This document shows, piece by piece, positions 33,824 through 42,645 of a DNA stretch of 64,000 nt. Location of the stretch: the NCBI GenBank assembly GCA_942493055.1, contig OW818680.1, positions 2,542,001-2,606,000 on the forward strand, read 5' to 3'. The notes beneath the pieces were generated by a model. That model was not told the DNA's origin. It saw only the letters and a list, made by a program, of their open reading frames with translations, and made no database searches. Position numbers and translations under genes: made by a program. Source of the DNA: CAIZQW01 sp942493055 (lineage in GTDB: Bacteria; Verrucomicrobiota; Kiritimatiellia; RFP12; UBA1067). Each line of letters begins with the position of its first letter. The first letter of the stretch is position 1.

Positions 33824-36130
33824 CTACTCGACACGGGAGAGTTCGAGCTTGTCGATGTAGAGGGCGCGGATGGCGGAGGGGGCGTTGTTCTTGAGGTCGA
33901 AGCGGCCGGGGCCGATCCAGAAGTAGTGGTCGTGCTCCGGCACCCATTGGGCTACGTCGTACCAGACGTAGTCGTCTTGCACTTCAGAGACATTGCGTTC
34001 AAGACCGCCCCAGGACTTTTTATTCTTGCTGTCGTAGACGCCTGACCAGAAGGCCTGGCCTTCGCGTCCCGGCTCTTTCTCGACACGCACGCGCATGCGA
34101 ATCCGGTAGGTCGCGCCAGAGTCAAAAGCCACCTGACTGAAGGGCAGGGTCGTACACCACTCGAAGTGCGTGTTGTAGAGCTTCATCGCGGAGCCGTCCT
34201 CCGCCAGCGGATCAGCCACGGTGTCGCCCCACGTGCCGCGCCTGCCCAGGGAGAGCACCGTGTCTTCGATGACAGCGCGGACCTGATTCGTGGCAGGCGC
34301 CTGGGGTGCAGGTTTGGTTAGGAAGGTCCAATAGGCGAAGAGCGCATCATGGTGGGGACCGCTTTCCGAGATGCGGATATTTTTGGCTTCCCTGAAACGC
34401 GCGAGCAACGTTGTGCCAAGTTCACGATATTCGGCAGGCACGTCGTAGCGCTGCGGATTTTTCGCGACCCAGACCTTCTTCTCCTCGTAACGCGGCAGCC
34501 TGGCGAGACGTGTATACAGTACGGGGATTGCACCCATGCGCACGTTGTACGCCTGCGCAGGAGAATCTTTGACAGCCGCCTCGGCCTCCTGCCAGAGGCT
34601 CGTGGCGCGAAGGAGAAAATCATCGGAGAGCGCCAACCTGCTGACATCCTCGAAGATCACCAGAGGCCTGTCGCTCTTGCCCTCGTAAAACGTGTGGGCT
34701 TCATCGAAATATTTTCGCACGATAGGCGCGGCCTTGCCGTAGTAACCCTCGAAGAAATCCTTGAGCAGCGGTTCAAGCGGCCGTTCCGGATTCCAGAGCC
34801 ACTTGGCGAGCAGCCACGCCTTGAGTTCCGCGAAGTCGGCATGGCGTCCCTGATACGCGCCCTGTTCAAAGAGTCCCACGACATGGTTGTCGCGGAAGAA
34901 GCGCACATTGCCCTGCAGGGCGAGTACGTTCGGGAAGGGGCCGATATAGTCACGGAAGTTGGTGGTGTAGTCCCAGACATAGAGCTTGTCGGTCATCGCG
35001 CTCCAGCCGCGCATATCCTCCACAAAGCTGAGGTTCTGCTTAAAGGCGCTCTGGTCGAGCGGCTTGGCAAAATCGCACTCGATGGAGCAGAGGCGCGGCA
35101 CCACGTTGCGGCGCGGGCGGACCGTCTTCGGCGGCTTGCGCGTGTACTGGTAGGCGAGCGTCTCGATCCAGACGTTAGGGAACTCGCGCTCCACTGCCTC
35201 GGCCACCTGATTCACGAAGGTGATCAGGGTGCCGGCATGCGACGCCTCGCGGTCGTCGATGGCCTTGCACGCGGGACAGGTGCAGAAGCCATGCCAGTCG
35301 TTCTGGCTGACGCTGAAGAGCTTGGCCGCGGGATCTTTGCGGATGCGTGCGAGCAGGCGTTCGGTCACGATCTTCAGCACGTCGGGATTGGTGAGGCAGA
35401 GCTGCGAGTGCTCCTTGACGCGCTTGCCGTTGATCTCGCTGAAGTATTCAGGGTGCGTATCAAAAAACTCTTTCGAAGGACAGAGCAACTCGAAGGTGTG
35501 CACAAAGAGGTCGCCGCCGAAGCGGATCTTGCCTCCATGCTTATCTGTCAGCCGCATGCTGTTGCCGTTGGCCTTGTTGCGGACTGCGAGGTCTCCGTCG
35601 AACATATCGAACCAGAAGGGCTCGCGCATGGCAAAGGCCGGCTTCTGGGTTTCATCGAGGACCGGGACTGTCAACGTCTCCCGCGTTGGGATCACGCTGT
35701 GCCATGAGGTGTACCAGCGGCAACCGCCGAAACGCTCCAGCAGTTCATACACGCCATAGAGCGTACCGCGCGCAGGACCGCCGATGACGAGCAGATGGGA
35801 GGCGCACGTCTTCAGGCGAAACCCGTCCTCGCCGAATGCGGCCACATCAGCAGGAGCACCCAGCAATTGCGTTGTGTAACGCGTATCGCCCAGCAGGATC
35901 GCCTGCGCAGGAAGCGGCGCCTCATCCGTGACGATGGGCATCTTCACGCCCGTCATCTGCTCCGTGAATTTCTGCAACTCCTCTGCTGCATACTGCTGCG
36001 ACGCTGAGGCAGCAGCAGGTTTGACGATTGTGAAGAGCGCAGGTTGTCCGCGCGTAGCCAACGTCAGATGCTGCGCAACGAGCGCGAGCGGCACAAGTGC
36101 CATCGCTACGACAGTTACGAGTTGTTTCAT
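33824..36130 (-). CDS. Secreted DUF4838 putative glycoside hydrolase
   Basis: 768 residues with a signal peptide (about 1-19). Residues about 20-140 form an alpha-glucuronidase/GH20b-type N-domain (AAEELQKFTEQMTG, GPARGTLYGVYELLERFGGC). About 150-480 match DUF4838: FGGDLFVHTF, FSVSQNDWHGFCTCPACKAI with paired cysteines, and WDYTTNFRDYIGPFPNV. The C-terminal 130 residues look like a galactose-binding jelly roll. DUF4838 proteins are common in PVC and Bacteroidetes polysaccharide loci and are related to GH67/GH20-type barrels, but a substrate is not established. It is co-directional with the propeller lipoprotein downstream (10-bp gap) and the ATPase upstream (21-bp gap). Confidence 0.85.
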   Translation of the reverse strand: MKQLVTVVAMALVPLALVAQHLTLATRGQPALFTIVKPAAASASQQYAAEELQKFTEQMTGVKMPIVTDEAPLPAQAILLGDTRYTTQLLGAPADVAAFGEDGFRLKTCASHLLVIGGPARGTLYGVYELLERFGGCRWYTSWHSVIPTRETLTVPVLDETQKPAFAMREPFWFDMFDGDLAVRNKANGNSMRLTDKHGGKIRFGGDLFVHTFELLCPSKEFFDTHPEYFSEINGKRVKEHSQLCLTNPDVLKIVTERLLARIRKDPAAKLFSVSQNDWHGFCTCPACKAIDDREASHAGTLITFVNQVAEAVEREFPNVWIETLAYQYTRKPPKTVRPRRNVVPRLCSIECDFAKPLDQSAFKQNLSFVEDMRGWSAMTDKLYVWDYTTNFRDYIGPFPNVLALQGNVRFFRDNHVVGLFEQGAYQGRHADFAELKAWLLAKWLWNPERPLEPLLKDFFEGYYGKAAPIVRKYFDEAHTFYEGKSDRPLVIFEDVSRLALSDDFLLRATSLWQEAEAAVKDSPAQAYNVRMGAIPVLYTRLARLPRYEEKKVWVAKNPQRYDVPAEYRELGTTLLARFREAKNIRISESGPHHDALFAYWTFLTKPAPQAPATNQVRAVIEDTVLSLGRRGTWGDTVADPLAEDGSAMKLYNTHFEWCTTLPFSQVAFDSGATYRIRMRVRVEKEPGREGQAFWSGVYDSKNKKSWGGLERNVSEVQDDYVWYDVAQWVPEHDHYFWIGPGRFDLKNNAPSAIRALYIDKLELSRVE

Positions 36131-36151
36131 GTTTCCCCCTTGTTATGCCAA

Positions 36152-37339
36152 TTAAACGAACGCCGTCAGAAAACGGTCAGCGGAAAGAGTCCTGATTCCA
36201 CTCGACCTGTCTGCATAGTCGACACCGCTCTCACGGCAAACCTGAAAACGGTGTTGCACCTGTAAAGCTTCAGCAAAGGTCACCAGCGAGGGGAGTTTCT
36301 TTTCAGGACTGGATTTGGCCTCGACCAGGAGCCATGGCTGCTTTTCCCATACCACAAGAAAATCGACCTCGCGCTTAAGCGTGTCCCGGACATAGTACAA
36401 CTCGGCCGAGATACCAAAGACATCTTCATAATAGTGACAGAACTTGAGCAGGTGGCTGGCGACCAGATTTTCGAACCGCGCCCCCTCGTCCGCAATTTCC
36501 GTCCAGTCCCATAAATAATACTTAGCCTCCTTTTTTAGCGCCCGATCAATGCGCCGATGATACGGCGGGATTTTGAACGCGTAGTAATTACGGCACAGTA
36601 ACTCCATCCAGCACTTAACAGTCTTTGGGCTTGCTTCTATGTCTTCAGAGAGCGATTGAAAAGAGAGCGGAGAAGCGACGCGGGCCGGCAGGAGTTGCCC
36701 AAGCAGTTCAACTTGAGAGAGTGACCGGATATTCTCCGTGTCGCGGATGTCCTCACGAAAGACGCGCTCAAATCGCTCCTTTTGCCATCTACGCAACGTG
36801 CGTTCCGACTCCGCAAAGAGCGGCTCTGGAAACCCACCCCAGCAAAAGAGGCGTTCCAGATGCGCTGAGGGCTTCGTAAAACGCAGTTCCGGCGGCTGCT
36901 TGGGGAAGGTCTCCTTCTCGACCGCGCGTCCTTCCAATTCCGCGACGCTGAACGGGTGCAGCCGGTAATAGTGGTAACGGCCCAGCAGGGAATCGCCTCC
37001 ACGTCTGAACACGTCCAGCCGGGAACTGCCGGTCACCAGAATGCTCTCGCCCGTCTGTCGCGTATCCCAAATCCCTTTGATCCAGCCCTTCCAACGGTTG
37101 TACTTGTGAAGCTCGTCAAACACGAGAAGGTCGGTTTCGGGTGACCAGCGGTTTTTAAGCAAGGCCTGCCGATGCGCCCGGTTGTCCCAATTGAAATACG
37201 CTGGAGCACTGAACGTCGAACCGAGCATCTTCGACAATGTCGTCTTCCCCACTTGGCGCGGGCCGCCGACAAAAACCATCTTGAGCGGCAAATCAGCGCA
37301 AATCGGGTCTCTCAGGGTACGTGTGTGGGGTTGAATCAT
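36152..37339 (-). CDS. AAA-14 ATPase with C-terminal DUF4143 nuclease-like domain
   Basis: 395 residues; GGAGG precedes the start. A Walker A motif is GGPRQVGKTT (25-34, K32) and a Walker B-like strand is LLVFDELHK. Next come the sensor TGSSRLD and the DUF4143 domain from about 200 to the end, with EVDFLVVWEKQPWLLVEAKS resembling a PD-(D/E)XK nuclease core. This family is widespread and variable, often in accessory regions and of unclear function; roles in DNA metabolism or toxin-antitoxin-like behaviour have been suggested. It lies between a sugar regulator and a DUF4838 gene without obvious metabolic link. Confidence 0.88.
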   Translation of the reverse strand: MIQPHTRTLRDPICADLPLKMVFVGGPRQVGKTTLSKMLGSTFSAPAYFNWDNRAHRQALLKNRWSPETDLLVFDELHKYNRWKGWIKGIWDTRQTGESILVTGSSRLDVFRRGGDSLLGRYHYYRLHPFSVAELEGRAVEKETFPKQPPELRFTKPSAHLERLFCWGGFPEPLFAESERTLRRWQKERFERVFREDIRDTENIRSLSQVELLGQLLPARVASPLSFQSLSEDIEASPKTVKCWMELLCRNYYAFKIPPYHRRIDRALKKEAKYYLWDWTEIADEGARFENLVASHLLKFCHYYEDVFGISAELYYVRDTLKREVDFLVVWEKQPWLLVEAKSSPEKKLPSLVTFAEALQVQHRFQVCRESGVDYADRSSGIRTLSADRFLTAFV

Positions 37340-37406
37340 TTGGGACTATCCTCCATTAAAATCATGATAATTATGAACATTACTCCCGAATTGTCAATCC
37401 TGATTT

Positions 37407-38564
37407 TCAGGAGAGATAGTTGCGCTGACGATAGGTGGCGGTGCTGAGCCCCGTCTGGGAACGGAAGTAGCGCGCGATATGCGCGGCATCCGGGAAGCCC
37501 AGTGAATCGGCGATGTCGGCGATGCGCAGGGTCGGGTCGGCCAGCAATTTGATGATCAGTCCGACGCGCTCCTGCCGGATCTGTTCGTAGATCGACCGGT
37601 TCACTGTTTTCCGGAAGCGCTTTTCAAGAACTCGACGCGATAAGCCCGCCGCCTGTGCAACATCCCCTACTTGGAGTTCGCGCTTGCTGTTATCGCGGAT
37701 AAAGGTCAGCGCACGCGCAACCTGCTCATCCGCCACAGTGACAATGTCGGTCGATGTGCGCGTAACCACATGACTCGGAGAGATCTCAATCGCAGCGTCG
37801 TTCTTCTTCTTTCCCTTCATCAGTCGGTCCAACACCGCGGCCGCTTCGTATCCGCCCTTCTCAGCAGTGATCGCAACACTGGAGAGCGGGATACTGGAGA
37901 GCATACAGATCATCTCATCATTATCGACTCCGAGTATGGCGACCTCATCCGGAATACGCAGAGAGCTCTTCTTGCAGGCCTCCGCGACCTGCTGGCTTCG
38001 CTCGTCCACGCAGGTAAAGAGGCCCACGGGTTTCGGAAGTGATTTCAACCACGCCATCATGAAGGGCAGTTCTTTCTTCCAGTGCTGACGGATCGTCTTG
38101 GGCGGGCGATAGTCTGTCCATTCAAGACCTGCTTCCCTGATGCGCCGGGTGAATCCATCGCACCGCTGCTTGGACCAGAAGAAGTCTGGATACCCGCAAA
38201 AGGCGAAGTGGCGGAACCCGCGTTCGATCAGGTGTTCCGCTGCCAGCCGCCCGATCGCGACATGGTCGCTGACGATATTTGGAAGTCCGGGAATTTCTTC
38301 CGTGGCGTAGTTCGAGACAATCGCCGGAATGCGCAACTTCAGAATCTCATTCAGGAAAGGGCCTTCGCGCATGATGATTCCGTCCGCGGACTTCATCCGC
38401 TCCATTAGATCCTGACGGGAATGCTTCTCCCAGAAGGGCCCTTCATGGAAAAAGACCCAAGGTCCATGCACTTGTGAATAACGGGCGATGCCCTTCAGCA
38501 GCGCGCGTTCATACGCACGTGAAGAATCAATCAACAAAAAAACCGTCGGCAACGTTGTTCGCAT
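37407..38564 (-). CDS. XylR-type regulator: LacI-like sensor with AraC DNA-binding domain
   Basis: 385 residues. The N-terminal 270 residues are a periplasmic-binding-like sensor of the LacI/XylR kind (TVFLLIDSSRAYERALLKGI, FCGYPDFFWSKQRCDGF, DEVAILGVDNDEMICML). The C-terminal AraC domain (about 285-383) has LQVGDVAQAAGLSRRVLEKR and LRIADIADSLGFPDAAHIAR, then FRSQTGLSTATYRQR. XylR-type proteins activate sugar-use genes on binding a monosaccharide. It is divergent from the URO-D/GH106 unit and a 16-nt identical box occurs before both, so it is the likely controller of that unit. The ATG is only 8 nt past a -10 hexamer, which suggests a leaderless transcript. Confidence 0.9.
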   Translation of the reverse strand: MRTTLPTVFLLIDSSRAYERALLKGIARYSQVHGPWVFFHEGPFWEKHSRQDLMERMKSADGIIMREGPFLNEILKLRIPAIVSNYATEEIPGLPNIVSDHVAIGRLAAEHLIERGFRHFAFCGYPDFFWSKQRCDGFTRRIREAGLEWTDYRPPKTIRQHWKKELPFMMAWLKSLPKPVGLFTCVDERSQQVAEACKKSSLRIPDEVAILGVDNDEMICMLSSIPLSSVAITAEKGGYEAAAVLDRLMKGKKKNDAAIEISPSHVVTRTSTDIVTVADEQVARALTFIRDNSKRELQVGDVAQAAGLSRRVLEKRFRKTVNRSIYEQIRQERVGLIIKLLADPTLRIADIADSLGFPDAAHIARYFRSQTGLSTATYRQRNYLS

Positions 38565-38601
38565 AATGGTGAATGATAAACGCCATTTGCATTCCGGTCA
38601 A
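38557..38601 (-). promoter_or_regulatory. XylR-type regulator promoter and candidate operator, site 1
   Basis: GGTGAATGATAAACGC (38568-38583) is identical to a box at 38916-38931. On the minus strand the site contains TTGACC (38596-38601), a 17-nt spacer and TATCAT (38573-38578), a good sigma-70 promoter that abuts the regulator start codon. Confidence 0.6.
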
Positions 38602-38904
38602 TAACGTTGTTCTACTTTTTACCGCAACCAGCCTACGCCAAGGCTACGGCGGTCAGGAAGAACGCAGAGAACTCAGAGAAAAGCCCACCGCCAGCGGAGC
38701 TGGACTAAACGAGATGCGTAACTTTTATCAACGAATTAAACGAATTGAACGAATTGAACGAATTGAAATTAGCTTAATTCGTTTAATTAGTTGAAAACTC
38801 TTAACGTTACAGGCAAGCCAAAAAAAAGCATTAAGAAGTTGATCTTTGAGCTCTTTGTGTTCTTTGTGGTTAAAACAAATCACGGTATAGACAAGACTAT
38901 GGCC
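38602..38904. repeat. Repeat-rich stretch between regulator and URO-D gene
   Basis: No gene is seen. It contains a 42-bp repeat (38622-38663) with an identical inverted copy at 47332-47373, an inverted copy of the CCAGCTCCGCTGG block from 8640-8695 (38688-38745), four 9-bp ACGAATTGA-type units (38731-38766), and 9-bp-period CTTTGTGTT repeats (about 38844-38870). Confidence 0.7.
38622..38663 (+). repeat. 42-bp interspersed repeat, copy 1
   Basis: Core GCCAAGGCTACGGCGG. All 42 bp match the reverse complement of 47332-47373. A shorter relative (TTCGCTAAAGCTACGGCGG) lies inside the GH106-like gene at 57871-57901. Confidence 0.8.
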
Positions 38905-38950
38905 GTTCGCAAATTGGTGAATGATAAACGCAATTTGGCGTTCCCGTCAC
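38905..38950 (+). promoter_or_regulatory. Candidate XylR-type operator, site 2, upstream of the URO-D/GH106 unit
   Basis: GTTCGCA and GGTGAATGATAAACGC recur here as in site 1. In this copy AACGC-N6-GCGTT (38927-38942) is a perfect inverted repeat. It lies about 50-95 bp before the first gene of the unit. Confidence 0.55.
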
Positions 38951-38999
38951 GGATGTTGTGTGCTAAGCTAATTCCATCATTTTGATAGGAAAGAATTTC

Positions 39000-40148
39000 A
39001 TGAAACCGATGACATCACGCGAACGCGTATTAAGCGCCTTTGAGCGGAAAGGCTATGACCGCATCCCGGTCAAGCACGAAGGCACCCCGGAGATCAACCA
39101 GATGCTGATGAAGCATTTCGGCCTCTCCACCATGGAACAGTTGCTCCGGGTATTGGGCGATGACTTCCGCTATGTCGAGGCCGGGTATTGCGGGCCGGAG
39201 CTGAAGAGCTTTCCGGACGGCAGCATTGAGGGCTACTGGGGTGAGCACTACAAATATGCCGAGTTCGAAGGCGGCAAGTATCTGGAGTCGGTCTATCAGC
39301 CCTTTGCCGGCATAGAGACACTGGAGCAGCTCGACCGCTCGCACTTCCCGACTGCGGACTGGTTCAACTACTCGACGATCCGTGCCCAGTGCGAGACACT
39401 GCGGCAGCAGGGCGTGGCGATCTGTTTCGGGACAGCCGGGGACATGGACTTCATCAACAGTATCGCCCGCGCCCGCGGCACGGAACAGGTGCTGATGGAC
39501 CTCTTCACGGATGACCCCGTTTACTTGGCCATCATGGAGGCGCGCTTCCAGTTTTATTTTGAGCAGCACCGCAGAGTCTTGGAGGCGGCGGGCGGTCTGA
39601 TCGACTTCACGCACATCGGAGAAGATCTGGGCACACAGATCGCGCAGGTGATCAGCAACGAAATTTTCGAGAAGCACTTCGCTCCCAAGTTCAAAGCTTA
39701 TTTTGAAATGGCGCACTCTTATGGAGCTAGAACCATGATGCATATCTGCGGGTGCGCCATCGCCTTCCTGCCACGCCTGGCGGAGTTGGGCCTCGACGTG
39801 TATGACGTGGTGCAGCCGACCACGCCGCAGACCGACATCGCGGAACTTCAGAAGCAGGTCGGCGATTGCCTCACGTTCTGCGGCAGCGTCTGCGTCCAGA
39901 GCACGCTGGCATTCGGCACCCCGCAGGATGTCGAGCGCGAAGTCAAACGCCGCCTGGCGCTCTTCCCCACGGGCGGACTCTTCCTCGGGCCGACCCACGC
40001 GATCCAGGTCGGGTCGCCGCTGGAAAACATTCTGGCGCTCTATCGGACGGCAGGAAGTCTGATGGAAGCCGTAGACGATAACATCCGCGCCCTCGGCCAA
40101 GCTGATGAGCCCGAGACCGGCAGGGTGAATTTGTCGAAGTTGTTTTAG
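39000..40148 (+). CDS. URO-D superfamily protein, possible corrinoid methyltransferase (1 of 3 in this unit)
   Basis: 382 residues. The ATG at 39000 is preceded by AGGAAAG; an in-frame TTG 18 bp upstream has no such site. It opens with MKPMTSRERVLSAFERKGYD, typical of the family. The metal-site motif is MHICG (H248, C250), closely like the HICG of MtaA-type methyltransferases, with a further cysteine in CGSVC (C298) before STLAFGTPQDV. It is therefore more likely a methyltransferase than a uroporphyrinogen decarboxylase. It is the first gene of the plus-strand unit, 59 bp before the repeat protein, and lies behind the XylR operator. The substrate and corrinoid partner are not in the window. 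Confidence 0.82.
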   Translation: MKPMTSRERVLSAFERKGYDRIPVKHEGTPEINQMLMKHFGLSTMEQLLRVLGDDFRYVEAGYCGPELKSFPDGSIEGYWGEHYKYAEFEGGKYLESVYQPFAGIETLEQLDRSHFPTADWFNYSTIRAQCETLRQQGVAICFGTAGDMDFINSIARARGTEQVLMDLFTDDPVYLAIMEARFQFYFEQHRRVLEAAGGLIDFTHIGEDLGTQIAQVISNEIFEKHFAPKFKAYFEMAHSYGARTMMHICGCAIAFLPRLAELGLDVYDVVQPTTPQTDIAELQKQVGDCLTFCGSVCVQSTLAFGTPQDVEREVKRRLALFPTGGLFLGPTHAIQVGSPLENILALYRTAGSLMEAVDDNIRALGQADEPETGRVNLSKLF

Positions 40149-40207
40149 GCTATTAAGCGGGAAAGCGAGGAAAGAGGATGAAAACGATGAACAAAAAGGA
40201 GTCGGGT

Positions 40208-42556
40208 ATGAAGAACATGAGAAAATGGATGAGGGTTGCTGCGCTGGCCGCAGTGTGCGGGTTCGCCGGAGTGTCGTATGCGGCGGACAGAATCTGGACA
40301 GGTGAAGGAACTGACGCCAACTGGAGCACCGCCGCCAATTGGGGCGGTACCGCACCTGTTGAAAACGACGCGCTGGTCTTCGGGGGCATTACCCGTCTGG
40401 CCAACAGCAACGATCTTGCGGTGGACACGCGTCTCAACGGTATCACATTTCGCACCGGTGCAGGCGCGTTCAATCTGACGGGTAACCCGATCGCCTTGGG
40501 CGGTGACATCACCAATAACAGCACCGCCATGCAGACCCTCGGAATGGCGCTCGCACTTCAGCAGGACACCGTGATCGCAGCAGCGGCCGGAAGCCTTACA
40601 GTGACCGGCACCGTCAGCGGCGCTTACGGTTTGACAAAGAAGGGACTCAGTCTTGTGCAGTTCAATCCCAGAGCCGCCTATACCTACACAGGTGACACGA
40701 CCGTCAATGGCGGACAGCTTTCCGTGAACTGGATGTATGTCCCCGGTACAGCAAATCCGCTCAGCGCGAGTTCTGGTTTAGTGCTCGCCAGCGGCATCCT
40801 GTCGCTTCAAGGTGCCGGCGCATCCGGACAGAGCCAGGCCTTTGACGGAACGGCTCTCCTGACGGGCGCAAATGTCGTTGGCCTAAATACCGGCGGGTCG
40901 CTCTCCGCTTCGTTGGGTGCCCTCACACGCGCCTCCGGCGCGACACTGAACATCGCCCTCACGCACACAGGAACGAAGAACCTCTCCTGTGCTTCATGGA
41001 CTGCAGGACAAACGATTACGGATAGCGGCATAGCCTATTCTACTCTTTACACGGGGAGCAGCACGGCTACGCCTCCGTCCACAGGCAACGACTGGGCTGC
41101 TTTCAACGGAACGACGGCTGTGGCAACAACGTATACGCCGAGCACGCCGTCAAACCTGATTGACAACGCGAACATCGCAGCAGGCACGGACACCACACTT
41201 TCGAACGACACCGCCGTGATATCGCTCCGCTTCGCGCAGGCCCAGGCGCGCACCATCACTCTCGAGCCTGACAAAACACTGACAACCGGCGGCATCCTTG
41301 TTTCCGGCGCAGTGGGTAACAACCTCTCTTCCATCACAAACGGCACGCTCCGTAGCGCTGCGACTGTCGCAGACCGGGATCTTGTCATCATCAACAACGA
41401 CACGAGCAGCAGCCTAACCATCGGCGCCGTGATCGCCAACGCCGTGGCAGGCGCGACCGGCCTCACCAAGTCCGGTCCCGGCGTCCTGACCTTGACCGCG
41501 GCAAACACGTACACCGGTCCGACCGTGATCAACGCAGGCAATGTCATTGTCAGCAGCGTGGCGGCCAAGAGTACGGCGCAGCCGTTGGGTAAGGGGGACA
41601 TCACGCTGTCGGGCGGCAAGCTTTCTTTTGTCGTGGGGAACTCGCTGTTTGCGACCGACAAAAATCTGCATTTGGCGGAAGGCACGACCAGCACAGTTGA
41701 AGTCAACGCATTGGCAGATGAAAAGGGGATCAACGGTTCCGGTCGGATTACCGGTGCAGGAAACCTGGTTCTCACGGTTAAGACTGCCTCTGGGTATACG
41801 GGTTATCCGCGTCTCATCATGAACGGGTCTAACACGTTCAACGGGGCGTTGACGATCAGCATCGGGACGTTGCAAATCAACGACAACCCGGTCGGAAACA
41901 ATGCGGATGTGACCATTGGCGCAAGCGGACTTCTGCGGTTGGTGACGAATGGGGCGAACACACGCCGATGGAACATCGGGGCGCTATCCAGTTCCGGCGT
42001 CATTCAGGGCGGTTACAGTGTGGGGTCCACAACGGTGTTTGCTATCGGAACGCTGAATACAGACACAACCATCGCCAATCGGTTTGAGGATTACAGCAAC
42101 GGAAAGGCGGCACTCGCGAAAGTGGGCACCGGTACGCTCACGCTATCGCGGTCCACAGCGAGGATGTATTCCGGACCAACAACCGTTGAGGCGGGCACCT
42201 TGAAGATCGGCATAAATGATGCGTTGCCGACCGCCTCGGCGGTGACGGTGTTTGAAGGCGCTGTTTTGGATGTCGGCACGACGACCAACGCGCCGCCTTC
42301 GGTCCGCGGAGCTGGAACGCTGCGCATGAGCGGCACGGGAAGTCTGAACGTCTCAGGCACGCTGAATGTGACGAATATGACGCTTGAGGTCACGGACGTG
42401 GCGTTGCTGCCCAAGGAGACGCGCGTGATTGCAACAGGTTCGCCAGTCACCGGTCCCTTCAAAGCAACGAATATCGCGGCTCCTTGGACAGTGAAATACA
42501 GCGGCACGGAAGTTCGGCTGGTCTATAACGGCGGCACGTTTATTCGAATTTTCTAA
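40208..42556 (+). CDS. Autotransporter-associated beta-strand repeat protein
   Basis: 782 residues from the ATG at 40208 (AAAGGAG upstream); an alternative ATG at 40178 also has a purine-rich leader. Signal peptide about 1-25 (ends VSYAA). DRIWTGEGTDANWSTAANWG at the N-terminus and repeat units such as GLTKSGPGVLTLTAANTYTG identify the beta-strand repeat family. As with the pair at 1-7440, no beta-barrel or sorting signal is seen at the C-terminus, and the last residues (EVRLVYNGGTFIRIF) resemble the end of the 2905-7440 protein. It is likely surface-exposed and may help the cell attach to the glycan attacked by the enzymes encoded next to it. Confidence 0.85.
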   Translation: MKNMRKWMRVAALAAVCGFAGVSYAADRIWTGEGTDANWSTAANWGGTAPVENDALVFGGITRLANSNDLAVDTRLNGITFRTGAGAFNLTGNPIALGGDITNNSTAMQTLGMALALQQDTVIAAAAGSLTVTGTVSGAYGLTKKGLSLVQFNPRAAYTYTGDTTVNGGQLSVNWMYVPGTANPLSASSGLVLASGILSLQGAGASGQSQAFDGTALLTGANVVGLNTGGSLSASLGALTRASGATLNIALTHTGTKNLSCASWTAGQTITDSGIAYSTLYTGSSTATPPSTGNDWAAFNGTTAVATTYTPSTPSNLIDNANIAAGTDTTLSNDTAVISLRFAQAQARTITLEPDKTLTTGGILVSGAVGNNLSSITNGTLRSAATVADRDLVIINNDTSSSLTIGAVIANAVAGATGLTKSGPGVLTLTAANTYTGPTVINAGNVIVSSVAAKSTAQPLGKGDITLSGGKLSFVVGNSLFATDKNLHLAEGTTSTVEVNALADEKGINGSGRITGAGNLVLTVKTASGYTGYPRLIMNGSNTFNGALTISIGTLQINDNPVGNNADVTIGASGLLRLVTNGANTRRWNIGALSSSGVIQGGYSVGSTTVFAIGTLNTDTTIANRFEDYSNGKAALAKVGTGTLTLSRSTARMYSGPTTVEAGTLKIGINDALPTASAVTVFEGAVLDVGTTTNAPPSVRGAGTLRMSGTGSLNVSGTLNVTNMTLEVTDVALLPKETRVIATGSPVTGPFKATNIAAPWTVKYSGTEVRLVYNGGTFIRIF

Positions 42557-42645
42557 GTTGTCCGGCCTTCGTTTCAATGCCTTCAAATTGTTGCTGCTCC
42601 AAGACCCAAAGGGACCATAGTCCGTTTTCTTTAGGTGAGTGAATC

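Noticed and set aside
34349..35707. Plus-strand open frame of 452 codons opposite the DUF4838 gene
   Set aside because: Antisense shadow of a well-supported gene. The same applies to long frames at 26672-27892, 39030-40355 and 58757-60361.
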